Below are positions 13,640-14,281 of a stretch of DNA of 14,281 bases, one piece after another (the first letter of the stretch is position 1; each line of letters starts with the position of its first letter). Source of the DNA: Desulfobacterales bacterium (GTDB lineage Bacteria > Desulfobacterota > Desulfobacteria > Desulfobacterales > RPRI01); NCBI GenBank assembly GCA_020052975.1, contig JAGVOC010000399.1:1-14281 (forward strand), read 5' to 3'. Below the pieces are notes generated by a model. It was not told the DNA's origin. It saw nothing but the letters and a program-made list of their open reading frames with translations, and did no database searches. The position numbers and the translations under genes were made by a program.

Positions 13640-14281
13640 TCAGGGCTGCATCATCCGGTCCAGAACTTCTCGAAGGATGTCCGGACCGGGCGTCACATCA
13701 AAGACCAGTTCGCCATCAATATAGATGGAGGGTACAGGAGGCAGACCGCCGTGCTTTTGAGCGAGTTCATCAAAGCGCAGGGCCCCCTCTTTTTTGGTGA
13801 TGATGACTTTTTCCCAAGTGAGTGCATCGCCGTAATCCTGCGCGACCTCCGCTACCACCTGCGCCATATACACACAGGGAATGCAATGCTCGCCTTCATG
13901 AATGACTTCAATATGGACGGTTTTCATGTTCTCGTACCCAAGGCGTTTGGGGGAGTGCAAAAGGGGTAAAGACCGTTGTTGGGTCTTAACGGCCAACTCG
14001 GACAGGGCTTCTTCGATGGCATCCACCAGATCGAACTGCGGCGGAATCTGGTCAAAGATCAGTTCGCCGTTGATCAGCAGAGAAGGGACCGGAGCGAGCC
14101 GAATATGCTTATGAACAGCTTCTTCTCCGAACAATTCACAGGAAAGTTCCAGGAAGCGCTTTTTGCCCTTTCCGATCATGAGATCCACGCGCCGGTATTC
14201 CACGCGATCTTCATATTGCGGCAGTATTTCCTGAACGGCGGCATCCATGAAAAGGCAGGGGAGGCAGTAATCTGCTTTATA
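13640..14281 (-). CDS. protein with two tandem thioredoxin-like CxxC domains, N-terminus beyond right edge
   Basis: The frame is open from the right edge to a TGA at 13640, 213 codons visible. The first domain begins at the edge with ADYCLPCLFMD (CLPC) and later has VPSLLINGELIFD; a linker rich in charged residues follows; the second domain begins MKTVHIEVIHEGEHCIPC (CIPC) and ends with VPSIYIDGELVFD. In both, the CxxC, the helix after it and the Val-cis-Pro strand with a hydrophobic-x-G-E-L turn follow the thioredoxin or glutaredoxin fold, so the protein looks like an internal duplication. It is probably cytoplasmic as far as seen. A role in thiol-disulfide exchange or metal/metalloid handling is possible; the partner is unknown. 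Base composition is richer in G+C than the left part of the window (101 of 180 at 13681-13860 by hand count), and it lies on the island side of selC. The ATG at 14248 is internal, since the CxxC lies before it. Confidence 0.75.
   Translation of the reverse strand, partial: YKADYCLPCLFMDAAVQEILPQYEDRVEYRRVDLMIGKGKKRFLELSCELFGEEAVHKHIRLAPVPSLLINGELIFDQIPPQFDLVDAIEEALSELAVKTQQRSLPLLHSPKRLGYENMKTVHIEVIHEGEHCIPCVYMAQVVAEVAQDYGDALTWEKVIITKKEGALRFDELAQKHGGLPPVPSIYIDGELVFDVTPGPDILREVLDRMMQP

Noticed and set aside
13553..13642. UGA at the end of the double-CxxC gene as a selenocysteine codon
   Set aside because: The frame continues only about 30 codons past the TGA, with no redox motif at the UGA and no clear SECIS-like hairpin; an ordinary stop is simpler.
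13600..13969. Plus-strand frames of 66 and 111 codons
   Set aside because: They lie opposite the double-CxxC gene, lack ribosome sites and show no recognisable motif.
14249..14281. Start of the double-CxxC gene at ATG 14248
   Set aside because: The upstream codons to the edge are open and encode the CLPC motif of the first domain, so the gene begins outside the window.

Overview
The window looks like a chromosomal segment of an anaerobic member of the Desulfobacterota (the former Deltaproteobacteria, Desulfobacterales- or Geobacter-like). This is inferred from a Geobacter-like PilA N-terminus next to a PilR regulator, a selenocysteine tRNA, a nickel-pincer cofactor gene (larC), a VKOR-DsbA fusion and a TMTC-like membrane protein. 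No rRNA or long conserved marker is present, so the assignment is moderate. Every protein gene reads on the minus strand; only the tRNA reads on the plus strand.

In transcription order (right to left), a partial gene for a protein with two thioredoxin-like CxxC domains enters from the right edge (14281-13640). Left of it are a 14-bp tandem duplication, a relic promoter and an integrase remnant without a start codon. The remnant stops 14 bp from the 3' end of tRNA-Sec (selC, 13141-13238, plus strand). This looks like the scar of a mobile element that used selC as its attachment site.

Left of selC is a conserved block: an M20 peptidase of the PepT-like type, larC, pgpA, lepB, pyrB and pyrC. 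From pgpA to pyrC the genes overlap or nearly touch and probably form one operon combining phospholipid synthesis, protein secretion and pyrimidine synthesis. Next come pilR and pilA. pilA has its own consensus sigma-54 promoter and an intrinsic terminator, which fits direct control by PilR. No pilS is visible.

Downstream of pilA, in a more AT-rich stretch, are three membrane-protein genes: a TMTC-like GT-C protein with TPR repeats, a VKOR-DsbA fusion and a second GT-C glycosyltransferase cut by the left edge. The pilin has four cysteines. One reading is that these three genes modify pilin or other exported proteins by glycosylation and disulfide formation; this is an inference from gene order.

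The spacers hold several short-word repeats: nine-base units at 1308, 6907, 6944 and 11788, an eight/nine-base family at 13021, and three inverted repeats (4666-4718, 10452-10517, 13054-13081). I saw no CRISPR array, complete insertion sequence or origin. The best candidates for something less described are the pilin-linked modification cluster and the selC-integrase junction with its double-CxxC protein.
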